Assembly (NCBI RefSeq): GCF_030376605.1
Contig: NZ_JARRAE010000001.1
Location: 248,001-312,000 of the forward strand
Length of the DNA: 64,000 nt
Direction of reading: 5' to 3'
From: Pseudochrobactrum sp. sp1633
GTDB lineage: Bacteria > Pseudomonadota > Alphaproteobacteria > Rhizobiales > Rhizobiaceae
Each line of letters opens with the position of its first letter. Within the stretch, counting starts at the first letter, position 1. The notes below the pieces were generated by a model. It worked only from the letters and a program-made list of their open reading frames with translations. It ran no database searches and was not told the DNA's origin. The translations under genes and the position numbers were made by a program. This document shows positions 8,796-19,800 of this stretch, piece by piece.

Positions 8796-9895
8796 ATGTG
8801 TTTTTCCTTCCGGCGGAAAAACGCAAATCAATGGCAACCAAAGACGCATCGTGAGCGCCGGTTCCGTTATATTTGCGATTGCCGGATAAATTAAGGTTCG
8901 TCGAAACGCAGAGTACAGTCTTCACGCGCTGATGCCTTGCGGCAATCGCGATTTTCAGGCTGGTACTGGTCAAGTCTGCATGACCCATAACGGTTCCGAT
9001 CGAAACGACCTCGAAAGACCTGATAAACAGGCCGATTATAGTGCCGCACATATCCTTAAGGATAGAATATGCAGCAATTCAAAAGTGTTACGGCATTTTA
9101 ACCAGCGTTTCTGACAACGCGCAATGCCGCAGATAACAGACTGCCGAGTATGGTTTTTCACATAATCCGCAATCTTTAAGAGCAGTGGCCGGGGGAACCG
9201 TGCCAGTGCTGAATCCTTCTTCAGTTACGCTTAACCGCCGGATAATCCTTTAAATCTGAATTATCTCGTAACGGTTTTGTGCAGTTTTCTGACGATTTTC
9301 ACCGTCAGGTTCTGTGCTGATCTGCCACGATAAGAGCCTGTCCGCGGGTGTAAACCTGACGCTGGACAGAAAATGATTCCGATGACGGATCTGTAACCTG
9401 ATAATGCTTTTAGGACCTGATCGGTCACATGACAAGCAGAATATAATAACGCGTAGTCTGTACTTCAAATAAATTGGTTGATGATTCTTAAAATAACGTA
9501 TCTATTTCAATTGTTTAATTTTCAAATTTCACATGTCCGAACGTGCTTAACCGGCAAAGACACGGATGCGCGAATCTGAGTCATAAAAGGACAGATTCGC
9601 GGGCGGATATCGCCTGAAAATAAAATGAAAGCAGCGGTGTAAACTTGACGGAAATTACAAAGGCTTCGTTAACTATAAAGCTCTAGCATGTTTTTCAGAG
9701 CTGCTGCATCGGACAGGGGCAGGGCGTAAATATCTGTGGTTTAAAAATATGTGACACCATACTGCCGCAAAGACGATTGTATTCATAGGCAGGTTAACCG
9801 GCATATTGGCTGCTCAGCAGTCAGCTTGTATATGGTGAAGCAGATGCGCGCAGGATTTACATAAATCTCAGGTTTGCAACAATTTGATCAAGACA
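8796..9895. other. Long intergenic region between divergent rne and amiC
   Basis: About 1.1 kb without a convincing gene; the short frames present lack ribosome binding sites. RNase E genes in other bacteria have long regulatory leaders, so part of this may be an rne 5' leader (inference). A weak sigma-70-like candidate for amiC is TTGACG (9645-9650) with TTAACT (9669-9674), spacing 18. I see no tRNA and no obvious small-RNA terminator. Confidence 0.45.
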
Positions 9896-11170
9896 ATGTT
9901 TTTACGAATTCTATCAGCCTGTTTTATTTCTCCGGTCAGGTTTGTCCGCAAGCAATGCCGGCTATGCGGTGTCGCTGTGGCTTTCACTGTGGCTTTGCCG
10001 CTCAGTCCTGCTTTGGCCGAGCAACATAACAAGCCAGAACTGGCTGCTTTAACATTCAAAATGGCCGGTGATGAGCTGCGCAGCCGCATCGTGGTGATGT
10101 TTGATCGTGAGCCGAATGTGGAAACACATCTGCTGGAACGTCCGCACCGGCTGATTGTTGATTTGCCGGAAGCGAGTTTCGGTTTTGATAAGGAATCACT
10201 GGAGCCACGCGGCTTGATTTCCGAAGTGCGCTACGGGCTGATTGCACAAAAGCGCTCGCGCCTGATCCTGAATGCCAAAGGACCGTTTCGTGTTGAAAAG
10301 CTGGAAGTCGTTAAAAACGAATCTTCAGCCGGTTATCGTATGGTGATTGATATTGTTGCCAGTTCAGACCGCGAATTCGCACAGCTGCTGGCCGACCAAA
10401 AAGTAACAACATCTTCGTTGCCGTCTGAAAAAGACGGAGAATCTCCGGCCATCAGTGACACGCTCGGTTCCAGCCACCAGTTTACTGTGATGATTGATCC
10501 CGGACATGGCGGCATCGACAGCGGCGCGGAAAGTACCTCAGGCACATTAGAGAAAAATGTGACCCTTGCATTTGGCCGCGAGCTGCGTGACGAGTTGATG
10601 AAGAATAAGAATATTAATGTGTTACTCACGCGCGAAGATGACACTTTCCTGCGGCTGGGTGAACGCGTGCGTTTAGCGCGCCAGCATGAGACGGATTTGT
10701 TTATCTCGCTGCATGCAGACACGATCCGTCATAAGGATATCCGTGGTGCCACAGTATATACGCTGTCAGACAAAGCGTCTGATGATGTGGCCAAGGCGAT
10801 GGCGGAGCGCGAAAATAACTCCGATGCCAGCGCCGGTATTTACAGTGAAGAGGCGCCGGTCGTTCATGATATTCTCATGGAACTGACCCAGCGCGAGACG
10901 CATTCTTTTTCGCTGAATTTTGCTGACGGGCTTGTCAAATCTTTGCAGGGCGAGGTTAATCTGATCAATAATCCTCATCGTTTTGCCGGATTTCAGGTGT
11001 TACGTGCGCCGGATGTGCCTTCCGTGCTCGTGGAAATCGGGTATTTGTCGAATAAAGATGATGAAAAACTGCTGAAGGATGCCACATGGCGCAAACGTGC
11101 CGTAGAGCGGATTTCTCATGCTGTGGATAAATATTACACGCTTCGTAACAATGTTCAGGCGCAGCCTTGA
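9896..11170 (+). CDS. amiC: N-acetylmuramoyl-L-alanine amidase, AmiC-like
   Basis: Periplasmic zinc amidase that cuts peptide stems from murein during cell separation. After a signal peptide (basic start, hydrophobic core ending at SPALAEQ, about residue 42) comes an AMIN domain (about 50-150) that targets the protein to the envelope, then the Amidase_3 catalytic domain starting at MIDPGHGGIDSG with zinc ligands in HGG and FISLHAD, and a glutamate in VEIGYLSN. The ATG at 9896 is preferred; a TTG four codons upstream is the alternative and neither has a strong ribosome binding site. It sits upstream of mrcA, as in Brucella-type genomes. Confidence 0.92.
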   Translation: MFLRILSACFISPVRFVRKQCRLCGVAVAFTVALPLSPALAEQHNKPELAALTFKMAGDELRSRIVVMFDREPNVETHLLERPHRLIVDLPEASFGFDKESLEPRGLISEVRYGLIAQKRSRLILNAKGPFRVEKLEVVKNESSAGYRMVIDIVASSDREFAQLLADQKVTTSSLPSEKDGESPAISDTLGSSHQFTVMIDPGHGGIDSGAESTSGTLEKNVTLAFGRELRDELMKNKNINVLLTREDDTFLRLGERVRLARQHETDLFISLHADTIRHKDIRGATVYTLSDKASDDVAKAMAERENNSDASAGIYSEEAPVVHDILMELTQRETHSFSLNFADGLVKSLQGEVNLINNPHRFAGFQVLRAPDVPSVLVEIGYLSNKDDEKLLKDATWRKRAVERISHAVDKYYTLRNNVQAQP

Positions 11171-11491
11171 GGGGCGGATATGCGTGGTTTCGGCTGCGTC
11201 AAAAGCGTCACAGAAATGAATAAAGAGTTAAAAACGTCGAATTCATCTTGTCTTTGACGTATTTGCTGTTCACTACCCGCAAAGGGTCTGTTTAAACCGG
11301 TATCGCACGCACGGATATCTTCCTGCGGTTGTCTTCATCAGGCAGGATCGGTTTTTGAAATGACAGCCCTGACAAAGAGTTGCAGAGAGAAAATAGCAAT
11401 AGGCCGGAAGGCCTGCTAAAATTGCCTGTGAATTTTTGCTAAGTTAATGATATGTAATGCAGATAGTCTGAAACGGGACACCGGATAAAAT
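11171..11491. other. Intergenic region amiC-mrcA, no gene seen
   Basis: 321 bases with no supported frame. A small stem AGGCC GGAA GGCCT lies near 11402-11415. No clear terminator follows amiC, so co-transcription with mrcA is possible. Confidence 0.4.
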
Positions 11492-13960
11492 ATGGTACGG
11501 CTCATCGGATATTTTTTCGGCATCGGAACGGTGCTGTTGCTGATCGTTGCAGGGGGCGTGGCCTTCTATGTCGGCAGCATAAGCAAAGACCTGCCGGATT
11601 ATGAAGTGCTGGCCAAATATGAGCCGCCGGTAACAACGCGCGTTCATGCCGCTGACGGTAGTCTGATGGCGGAATATTACAAAGAGCGCCGCATGTTCCT
11701 GCCGATTCAGGCTGTTCCTGACCGGGTTAAAGCTGCTTTTGTCTCCGCAGAAGATAAGTCGTTTTACCAGCATCATGGTCTGGATTATCTGGGTCTGACC
11801 CGCGCTGTCTCAACCAATATTGTCAACAAGCTGACCGGCAATGACCGCCGCCCTGTGGGCGCGTCTACCATCACACAGCAGGTTGCCAAAAACATGCTGC
11901 TCTCTTCTGAGCAGACCTATGACCGTAAAATCAAAGAGGCGATTGTTGCGCTGCGCATGGAGCGCACTTTTACCAAGGATCAGATTCTTGAGCTTTATCT
12001 CAATGAGATGTTCTTCGGTATGGGTGCCTATGGTATTGCCGGTGCCGCGCTGACCTATTTTGATAAGTCGGTCAATGAGCTGACAATCAGCGAATCTGCC
12101 TATCTTGCAGCGCTGCTTAAAGGCCCTGCCAATTATCACCCTTACCGTTATACCCAGCGCGCGCTTGAGCGCCGCAACTGGGTCATCGATCGTATGCAGG
12201 AAAACGGCTACATCACGGTTGAGGATGCCAAAGAGGCGAAAGAAACACAGCTTGGCGTGAAGCCGCATAATGCTGACGGTCGTCTGTTTGCCAGTGAATA
12301 TTTCGCCGAAGAAGTGCGCCGTCAGATCATTGCCCGTTATGGTAATGCCTCGCTGCTCGAAGGCGGACTTTCTGTTCGCACCACGCTTGATCCGCAGTTG
12401 CAGGTCATGGCGCGCAAAACATTGCATAATGGTTTTATCCGTTATGATGAAGCGCAGGGCTATCGCGGGCCTGTCAAGCATCTCAATCTGAGCACTGACT
12501 GGGGTCAGGAGCTGGGCGAGGTGGCAGGTCTTTCCGATGTGCCGGAGTGGCATCTGGCTGTTGTACTGGATGCAACGCCTGATGCGCTTGAAATCGGGCT
12601 TCAGCCTGCGCGTGATCCGTCAGGAAAAATCAGTGAAGACCGTGTAACCGGTCGTGTTGCCGCTGCCGATATGAAGTGGGCAATGCGCATGAATATTGCC
12701 GGTAAGCGCTCATCTGCCAAATCACCGGCGGGTGTTCTTGAAGTCGGCGATGTTATCTATGTAGAGAAAAAGGCTGACAGCGGCGATGCCTACCGCCTAC
12801 GTCAGATACCTAAAATCTCCGGCGCGATGGTTGCTATGGATCCGCATACCGGCCGTGTGCTGGCGATGGTCGGCGGCTTCTCGTATGCACAGTCCGAGTT
12901 TAACCGCGCTACGCAGGCTTATCGTCAGCCGGGTTCATCGTTCAAGCCGTTTGTTTATGCGGCAGCGCTGGATAACGGTTATACACCGGCATCCGTGGTG
13001 CTTGACGGCCCGATTTCGGTTGATCAGGGCGGTTCGCTTGGTGTGTGGAGCCCGAAAAACTATTCCGGCAAATTCGCCGGCCCTTCAACCCTGCGTTATG
13101 GTATTGAGCAGTCACGTAACCTGATGACGGTTCGTCTTGCGCAGGATATGGGCATGAAGACCGTTGCGGAATATGCAGAGCGCTTCGGTATTTATGACAA
13201 GTTGATGCCGGTACTGTCTATGTCGCTCGGCGCCGGTGAAACCACTGTGCTGCGTATGGTGACCGGCTATTCGATCATGGCCAATGGCGGACGTTCGATC
13301 ACGCCTTCGATGATCGACCGTGTGCAGGATCGTTACGGTAAAACGATTTTCAAACATGATGCGCGTCAGTGCCAGAACTGTAATGCGGAAGAGTGGAACA
13401 ATCAGGAAGAACCAGAACTGGTTGACGAGCGCGATCAGGTGCTTGATCCGATGACCGCATATCAGATTACGTCGATGATGGAAGGCGTTGTGCAGCGCGG
13501 TACTGCGCGTATGCTGCTCAGCCTGAACCGTCCGATCGCCGGTAAGACCGGTACGACAAATGATGAAAAAGATGCATGGTTTGTTGGCTTTACACCGGAC
13601 ATGGTCGTCGGCCTTTATCTGGGCATGGATCAACCGGCTGCTCTCGGCCGCGGCGGCACAGGTTCCGGTCTTGCTGTTCCGGTGTTTAAGGACTTCTTGT
13701 CGGTCGCTCTTCAGGGGGCGCCTAAAGTCGACTTCCGTGTACCGGAAGGGATGACGATGATCGCAATTAACCGTCGTACAGGTATGCGTGCATCGCCCGG
13801 CGGACCTGATGTGATTATGGAAGCCTTTAAACCGGGAACCGGTCCTGCTGATAGCTATTCTGTGATTGGTGCGGATACATTCCAGGAGGGGTCGCCAGTG
13901 CTGCCGCAGTCTCCGCAGGCCAATAAAGCAATTAATTCCGGTTCCGGAGGCTTGTATTAA
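11492..13960 (+). CDS. mrcA: Penicillin-binding protein 1A, bifunctional class A
   Basis: Polymerises glycan strands and cross-links peptides in the periplasm. It is 822 aa. A single N-terminal membrane anchor spans about residues 7-28. The GT51 transglycosylase domain has catalytic E87 in EDKSFYQHHG and the GASTITQQVAKN motif. An OB-like insert lies between the domains. The transpeptidase domain has S482-x-x-K485 (SSFK), SRN near 542 and K685-T-G. The C-terminal tail is short and low complexity. It ends at a strong terminator at 14004-14041. Confidence 0.96.
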   Translation: MVRLIGYFFGIGTVLLLIVAGGVAFYVGSISKDLPDYEVLAKYEPPVTTRVHAADGSLMAEYYKERRMFLPIQAVPDRVKAAFVSAEDKSFYQHHGLDYLGLTRAVSTNIVNKLTGNDRRPVGASTITQQVAKNMLLSSEQTYDRKIKEAIVALRMERTFTKDQILELYLNEMFFGMGAYGIAGAALTYFDKSVNELTISESAYLAALLKGPANYHPYRYTQRALERRNWVIDRMQENGYITVEDAKEAKETQLGVKPHNADGRLFASEYFAEEVRRQIIARYGNASLLEGGLSVRTTLDPQLQVMARKTLHNGFIRYDEAQGYRGPVKHLNLSTDWGQELGEVAGLSDVPEWHLAVVLDATPDALEIGLQPARDPSGKISEDRVTGRVAAADMKWAMRMNIAGKRSSAKSPAGVLEVGDVIYVEKKADSGDAYRLRQIPKISGAMVAMDPHTGRVLAMVGGFSYAQSEFNRATQAYRQPGSSFKPFVYAAALDNGYTPASVVLDGPISVDQGGSLGVWSPKNYSGKFAGPSTLRYGIEQSRNLMTVRLAQDMGMKTVAEYAERFGIYDKLMPVLSMSLGAGETTVLRMVTGYSIMANGGRSITPSMIDRVQDRYGKTIFKHDARQCQNCNAEEWNNQEEPELVDERDQVLDPMTAYQITSMMEGVVQRGTARMLLSLNRPIAGKTGTTNDEKDAWFVGFTPDMVVGLYLGMDQPAALGRGGTGSGLAVPVFKDFLSVALQGAPKVDFRVPEGMTMIAINRRTGMRASPGGPDVIMEAFKPGTGPADSYSVIGADTFQEGSPVLPQSPQANKAINSGSGGLY

Positions 13961-14003
13961 GCCTCACGGAAGCCTGAAATATTGACAGGCTTAAACACAA
14001 TCA

Positions 14004-14041
14004 GCATACAGGCCTTCTGAAAAGTGCCTGTATGCTTTTTT
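14004..14041 (+). terminator. mrcA terminator
   Basis: GCATACAGGC / GCCTGTATGC stem (14004-14013, 14025-14034) followed by TTTTTTT. Confidence 0.9.
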
Positions 14042-14044
14042 ATT

Positions 14045-14149
14045 AGAGCGCCGTGCGCCCGATTGGGCGCTACACAAGGTCGCTCTAACACTTTAAAAAT
14101 AGAGCGTAATTTTAGCTTAAACTGATTCAAGTTTAAGGAATTATGCTCT
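14045..14149. repeat. Pair of AGAGC-type palindromic repeats upstream of prfB
   Basis: The first unit, 14045-14086, has AGAGCG / CGCTCT ends around an inner GCGCCC / GGGCGC stem. The second unit, 14101-14149, is AGAGC..TAATT..CTTAAACT against AGTTTAAG..AATTA..GCTCT. Both belong to the AGAGC...GCTCT intergenic family also seen at 31119-31160 and 41626-41640. They lie just after the mrcA terminator and leave about 50 bases for the prfB promoter. Confidence 0.6.
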
Positions 14150-14198
14150 AAAGCCATGTACTGACATATAAATTAAGACTGACAAAGGAGCCGCAGCT

Positions 14199-15327
14199 AT
14201 GCGTGCTGAGATTGAGAACTTGGTTGTTGAAATCAAGCAGGCCATAAGCCTGCTGAGGAGGCATCTTTGACTGGGATCGGTCACTGAAGCAACTCGACTA
14301 TCTCAACAGCCGTGCCGAAGACCCGACCCTGTGGAATGATCCGCAGGAAGCCCAGAAACTGATGCGTGAGCGCCAGCAGCTGGATGACAGCATTAACGGT
14401 ATTCTGGCTCTGACCCGTTCGCTTGAAGATAATATCGAGCTGATCGCTATGGGTGAAGAAGAGGGCGACAAGTCCATCATCACCGAAGCCGAGAACGCTA
14501 TTCGCGTCATTAAAGCGGATTTGGACAAGCGTCAGATTGAAATGCTGCTCAGCGGCGAAGCTGACGGCAATGATGCCTATCTGGAAGTTCATGCGGGTGC
14601 CGGTGGTACGGAAAGTCAGGATTGGGCGTCCATTCTTCTGCGCATGTATTCGCGCTGGGGTGAGCGGGACGGCCGTAAAGTTGAAGTGCTGGAAGTTCAG
14701 AACGGTGAAGAAGCGGGTATCAAATCCGCAACCATTCTCGTTAAAGGACACAACAGCTACGGCATGCTGAAGACGGAATCGGGCGTGCATCGTCTGGTAC
14801 GTATTTCGCCTTATGACTCCAATGCCCGCCGGCATACGTCTTTTGCCAGTATCTGGGTTTATCCGGTGATCGACGACAATATCGAAGTCGCGGTTACAGA
14901 ATCGGATGTTCGTATTGATACATACCGCGCTTCCGGTGCCGGTGGTCAGCACGTTAACACCACGGATTCGGCTGTTCGTATTACACATATTGCCACCGGT
15001 ATTGTGGTGCAGTGTCAGACACAGCGCTCCCAGCATAAAAATAAGGAACAGGCATGGTCTATGCTTCGTGCCCGTCTTTATGAAGAAGAGCTGAAGAAGC
15101 GTGAGGATGCTGCCAACGAGATCAATTCTTCCAAAACCGATATCGGCTGGGGGCATCAGATCCGTTCTTATGTGCTGCAGCCGTATCAGTTGGTCAAAGA
15201 TCTGCGTACCGGCGTTGAAAGCACCAGCCCAAGTGATGTGCTGGACGGCGATCTGGATGAATTCATGGAAGCCGCATTGGCGCAACGTGTGCATGGCACC
15301 GCTGCTGATGTGCAGGACATTGACTGA
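14199..15327 (+). CDS. prfB: Peptide chain release factor 2, made by programmed +1 frameshift
   Basis: Class I release factor for UGA and UAA stops. It is encoded in two frames: 14199-14267 (23 codons) and 14269-15327, joined by skipping the T at 14268, giving 375 aa. The slip site is CTT TGA C, and AGGAGG sits three bases before CTT, the same spacing as in E. coli prfB. Other motifs are SPY at 203-205 (E. coli has SPF for stop-codon reading) and the catalytic GGQ at 248-250. The start ATG at 14199 has AAAGGAG upstream. It is followed by a terminator. Confidence 0.97.
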
Positions 15328-15346
15328 TCTTGCAGGGATTGAAACA

Positions 15347-15390
15347 GAAAAACCGCCGGTGAGGAGCGCTCACTGGCGGTTTTTTATTTT
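15347..15390 (+). terminator. prfB terminator
   Basis: AAAAACCGCC-GGTGAG paired with CTCACTGGCGGTTTTTT (one mismatch), then T-rich sequence. The A-tract on the other side means it could also serve the convergent gene that ends at 15403. Confidence 0.85.
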
Positions 15391-15402
15391 AAAAAAGAAA
15401 AT

Positions 15403-15762
15403 TTATTTCGGTACAGGACCGGTAATGAAGGGGTCAATACCGGCGAAGCTGGTTGCGACGCTCAGGTCAACCGCACCTTCATGAAATTGTGCATCATAGA
15501 CCTGATCCGGCATCGACGGCATTGGCTGGGCTGCGGCAATGGTATCGGTTTTTAAAATGAGGGCAGACGGTTCGCTCAGCGGTGCCTGTGCAGGCAAAAC
15601 TGATGCGGCCAGTGCTCCGGCCACAAGTGCGCCTGCGCTTACACCGGAGCCGAGCAATCCGGCGAGCAGAAAACCAGCCGTACGGGAGGGTATGCGCAAC
15701 TTCGCAAGGGATGCGGATACGTGTGCAAAATAACGGGTCGTAATTTTACTCATGGCTGGCAT
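15403..15762 (-). CDS. Hypothetical membrane-anchored or exported protein
   Basis: I do not recognise a family. From the ATG at 15762 (GGGATAAG upstream) the protein is about 119 aa; an in-frame extension to 15828 is possible. An N-terminal basic segment is followed by a long Ala/Gly/Leu-rich hydrophobic stretch (roughly residues 30-58), then a short Pro-rich periplasmic tail. It sits between prfB and the peroxiredoxin gene. It could be a small inner-membrane protein. Low information content keeps confidence moderate. Confidence 0.55.
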   Translation of the reverse strand: MPAMSKITTRYFAHVSASLAKLRIPSRTAGFLLAGLLGSGVSAGALVAGALAASVLPAQAPLSEPSALILKTDTIAAAQPMPSMPDQVYDAQFHEGAVDLSVATSFAGIDPFITGPVPK

Positions 15763-15982
15763 CGTCTTATCCCGTAAAGCCTGCGGTTTGCCCTGCATTC
15801 CTAAAAAAATGCAGGTACTTGCAATCATTTCAGACAGATTTGCGTGTTTTCTAAGGCAGTGTTCTGAGGTTTGCTGCTTCAGTTTTGTTTGTCTGAGCGG
15901 ATCACTCTTTAACTATAACAAACTGTGAGCACGCATAAAACTGTTCTGGACTGTTGCTTGGATCATACACCGTAGCAAGGTT

Positions 15983-16018
15983 AAAAAAGTGTTTCCATTT
16001 GTTGCGAAAACACTTTTT
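15983..16018 (-). terminator. Terminator of the peroxiredoxin gene
   Basis: On the minus strand AAAAAGTGTTT / AAACACTTTTTT with a 13-base loop, beginning seven bases after the stop codon. Confidence 0.75.
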
Positions 16019-16024
16019 AGCTTA

Positions 16025-16558
16025 TTAACCCGCACATAGTTCCTGCGCAGCTTGCAGCACAGCTTCAGCGTGCCCCGGTACTTTAACCTTGCGCCAGACC
16101 TGTGCAATCTTACCATCTGTACCGATCAGAAATGTGGAGCGTTCAACGCCCATATATTTGCGGCCATACATGCTTTTTTCGACCCATGTACCATAGGCCG
16201 TGCTCAGTGTTTTTTCTTCATCGGCAAGCAACTCAACGCTGAGGTCGTGTTTCTTGATGAACTTGTCATGCTTGATCGCGTTGTCGGGCGAAACACCAAT
16301 GATGCTGACACCGATTGCATCAAATTTTGGTTTCAGTGCGCTAAAATCAATCGCTTCCCGTGTGCAGCCGCTGGTGTCATCTTTAGGATAAAAATAAAGT
16401 ACATAGGCTTTGTTTTTCAGGGCAGCAGAGGAAAGGGTGTCATCACCGTTTTTAGGAAGTTGAAATGCCGGAGCCGGATCACCCGCCTGCAAAATTGTGT
16501 CTTGTGGCATTGCGGCGGCTTTATCTGTTTCTTTGGTCACAAGTGTGCCTTTCTTCAT
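16025..16558 (-). CDS. bcp: Thiol peroxidase / peroxiredoxin, Bcp (PrxQ) family
   Basis: Reduces hydrogen peroxide and alkyl hydroperoxides with a reactive cysteine, in the cytosol. It is 177 aa. The family signature YFYPKDDTSGCTREA carries the peroxidatic Cys near residue 75. The usual resolving Cys five residues further on (CxxxxC) is absent: the sequence reads CTREAID. This member would be 1-Cys and depend on an external thiol. The only other Cys is near the C-terminus (ELCAG). The start is uncertain: 16558 is given, with an internal ATG at 16510 matching more typical family starts. It has its own terminator. Confidence 0.92.
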   Translation of the reverse strand: MKKGTLVTKETDKAAAMPQDTILQAGDPAPAFQLPKNGDDTLSSAALKNKAYVLYFYPKDDTSGCTREAIDFSALKPKFDAIGVSIIGVSPDNAIKHDKFIKKHDLSVELLADEEKTLSTAYGTWVEKSMYGRKYMGVERSTFLIGTDGKIAQVWRKVKVPGHAEAVLQAAQELCAG

Positions 16559-16801
16559 CTTTATGGGAACGGCAGAAGCGGTATAATTGAACTGACAGTG
16601 CAGATTTAGCTTTAAAGCGATTCTGTTGCCGGATTAATATTTATCGGCCAGTGGCGCTTCGGATGGAGCCAAAACCGGTTTTCTGTTAGCAGTATTGTTG
16701 CAGGTGCCAAATGATTTCATTTATGCCTGCGACTTGTATTAAAGTTTCTTTTGAAAATTGTGCAAATCAGGTGCAGCCAATCCGGATAGTGATTTAAGTT
16801 T

Positions 16802-19800
16802 TTGAAAGAAAAGCCGCAAAAAATCCGCTTTAACAAGCGTGACATTATTTGTCTGGATCAGTATCCGTCAGCCGGTGCAGATCTTGATAATAAGGCTGTG
16901 CTGAAAGACTGCCATGAACATCAGGATATTCTAAAAAACAAATCATCCCGCAAATTGCGCCGGAGAAAGCGGAAAAGCTTTATACGGCACTGCTGGCGTG
17001 CGTTTGTATCTGTCAGTTTTGCGTTGATTGTTCTGGCGGCAATCGGTTTTCTGGTGCTGCGATCGGGCGTGAGCAGCGATATGCTGCGGGATGAAGCGCA
17101 GCAACGCTTGCAGGAAATTCTGGGGCCGGATGCAGATGTTTCGATCAGTCAGGCGCAGGTCTCGCTGGACAGAAACAGGCATCTGGCTTTGGAAGCGCGC
17201 GATGTTGCTCTCAACAGCTCGATCCAGGACATTTCGATTGAAAAACTTGGCGTTGTGAAGCTGGGGCTGGCACCCTTGCCACTGCTGACAGGCTCTGTGC
17301 AGGTTGCGCAGATTGAAATCGGTGATGCCGTGGTGCGGATTGAGGAGGGGCAGAACAAGCCTGAACCTATTATTCGCTTACCGTTGAATGACAGAGGGCT
17401 TGTTGATTTTGATCTGCTTTCGCGTATGGTTTTCTCCGGTGTCGACCAGACATTGGCGCTGCTGGATATGCGCAGCACCAAGGCGATTGCTCTTCATGAT
17501 GTAACAATTGCCTTTCGCGCGATGGATAAAGATCAGGAAATTCTTATCCGCAATGCGCAGGTCCGGCAGTCGGATCAAAAAGTTACACTGAGTGCTGAAT
17601 TCGTCTGGCAGGGAAAAACGACCGGTCTGGTGGCTGATATGACCCGCTCGGATGATCCCGCCCGTGCATCTGCTTTTTCTCTGGCGCTGAATGATATTCC
17701 GCTCAGTCTTGGTTCGCCTGAGGAAGTCATGCCGCAAATGGCGAATGACCGGCCGAACCCTGCTTATTTTCACGTCAACAGCACGGCTTCGCTTTCCGTT
17801 TCAGGGCAGGCAGCCAATCCGGATCACATAGAAACGCTGTCCGGCAAGTTGATCCTGAATGATGCTGTTGTTGATATGGGGCGTGAGCGCGGCATTAAAG
17901 GAAATATGGCGCTTGCCTTCGAGCATGTTACCGGCGGTGAAAAGCTGGAAATTAAAGCTCTTGAGTTCAATCTTGGTGGTTTGCGCACAGTGTTTGAGGG
18001 CGCATTTGGTGCCGAGCCGGTGGAAGACACTGCCAATCTGCCGCAAACCGACACGCTTCCGGCAGAAAACCTGCCTGTCGTTAAGCAGATTGCTTTAGCC
18101 GCTCAAAACAGTGAGCCTGATATTGCTGCAAAAGCCGGTTACCGTTTTGAGCTGGTTTCAAGAAGTGCATTGAGTACCCCTGAAAATTCAAGTGAGGCGC
18201 CGCTTCCGTTCGGAGTGAAAGTGGCCGGACGACTGATGCAGGATGCCAGCCGCGTCGATTTCAATGATCTGAATGTGAAAACAGATTCCGGCGAACTCTA
18301 CGGTCAGGGGCGGATGATTTTCGGGCATGGTTCACCGGCGATGATCTTTATGCTGCGCATTCCGGGAATGCCGGTGGCGCAGGCTAAACAACTCTGGCCG
18401 TTGAATGTTGCCGATGGCGCACGGGACTGGGTGCTGAAAAACCTTTTTGGCGGACGTATGACTGAAGGGCGGATCGACATTGCTCTGCCAGCAGGACATT
18501 TTAACGGACCGGGACTGCCGCCTGATCTGACTGAATCTGATATTAAAGCGGATTTTAAAGTCGAAGGCACACGGTTTGATGTGATTGGTGAAATACCACC
18601 GGTGCGTGATGCAGCAGGCACGATTGCTGTGCGTGGTGCGCATACCACAATCAAGCTTGAGAAGGGCGCAGCATTTACCTCTGCCAACCGCCGGATTGAT
18701 GTGGTTGGCGGCACATTGTTCGTTCCTTGGGGGCGGCAACGTCCTGTTATTGCCGATCTTGATCTTGATTTGAGCGGTGAGGCACCGGCGATCACCGAGC
18801 TGGTGGGGTATAAGCCGATCAATGCCTTGCGCAAACTGCCTTTTACAGCTGAAGATCTGAGCGGCGATGTCAATGCAAAGGTAAAAGTTGCCTTTTCTGT
18901 AACCAAAGACGCACCTAAGGACAGTCTGCAATGGCAAGCTGATCTTGCCTTCAATAATGTTGCGCTGAAAAAGCCGTTTAACGGCCAGAATGTAACGCAG
19001 GCTAAAGGCAATCTGAGTGTGAATGAAAATGTGGCAAAAATCGATGCCACAGCGCGGCTGAATAATATACCCGCCAAGCTTTCTCTGACCGAGCCTCTGG
19101 CCAATGAGACGATTAAGCGCCAGCAGACTGTGCGGCTGGAACTGGATGATAAAACACGCGAGACGTATTATCCGGCGCTCAATGAAATTTTCAAAGGCCC
19201 GCTGACCCTTGATCTGGGTGAGGAGCAGGGTGAAACACGTAAAATCTCTGCTGATTTGGCTAAAACCAATGTTAGTCTGCCTTGGCTTGGCTGGAAAAAA
19301 GGTGCAGGAATTCCTGCGAAACTGACACTGGATATGAGATTGCCAAAGGATGGGAAAGGCCCTGTTTCCGTCCGCAATTTCGTTTTTGCAGGCACTGGCT
19401 TTCATGTCAGCGGTGATCTGACAATTGATAATAATGAATTGCAGAATGCCAGTATCCGTAAGCTCAATCTGACCCGTAATGATGATTTGCGTCTTGAAGT
19501 GCGCAAGTCTGGAAATGGTTATCGGGCGGATGTGCGTGGTACGGCCTTTGATGCGCGTGCGCTGATCAAGCAGGCTGTATCAACCAATGCAGATGAGAAA
19601 AAAGACGGCCAAGTCAAAGGCGGTGCGATCCCGCACATTGTTGTTAATGCGCAGATTGACGATGTGAAGGGCTTCTATGATGAAAGCCTGCGCAATGTCA
19701 CCGTCTCTTATGAAACCGCAGGGGCAAAAGTCTCCGGCGTGTCATTGAATGCAGTTACGGGGAATGGAGCGCAGGTCAGTGCCACGTCAAGCAACCAGAA

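Noticed and set aside
14362-15327. prfB starting at the downstream start codon
   Set aside because: The conserved N-terminal part of RF2 lies upstream in the same frame and joins an initial 23-codon frame through a classic frameshift site.
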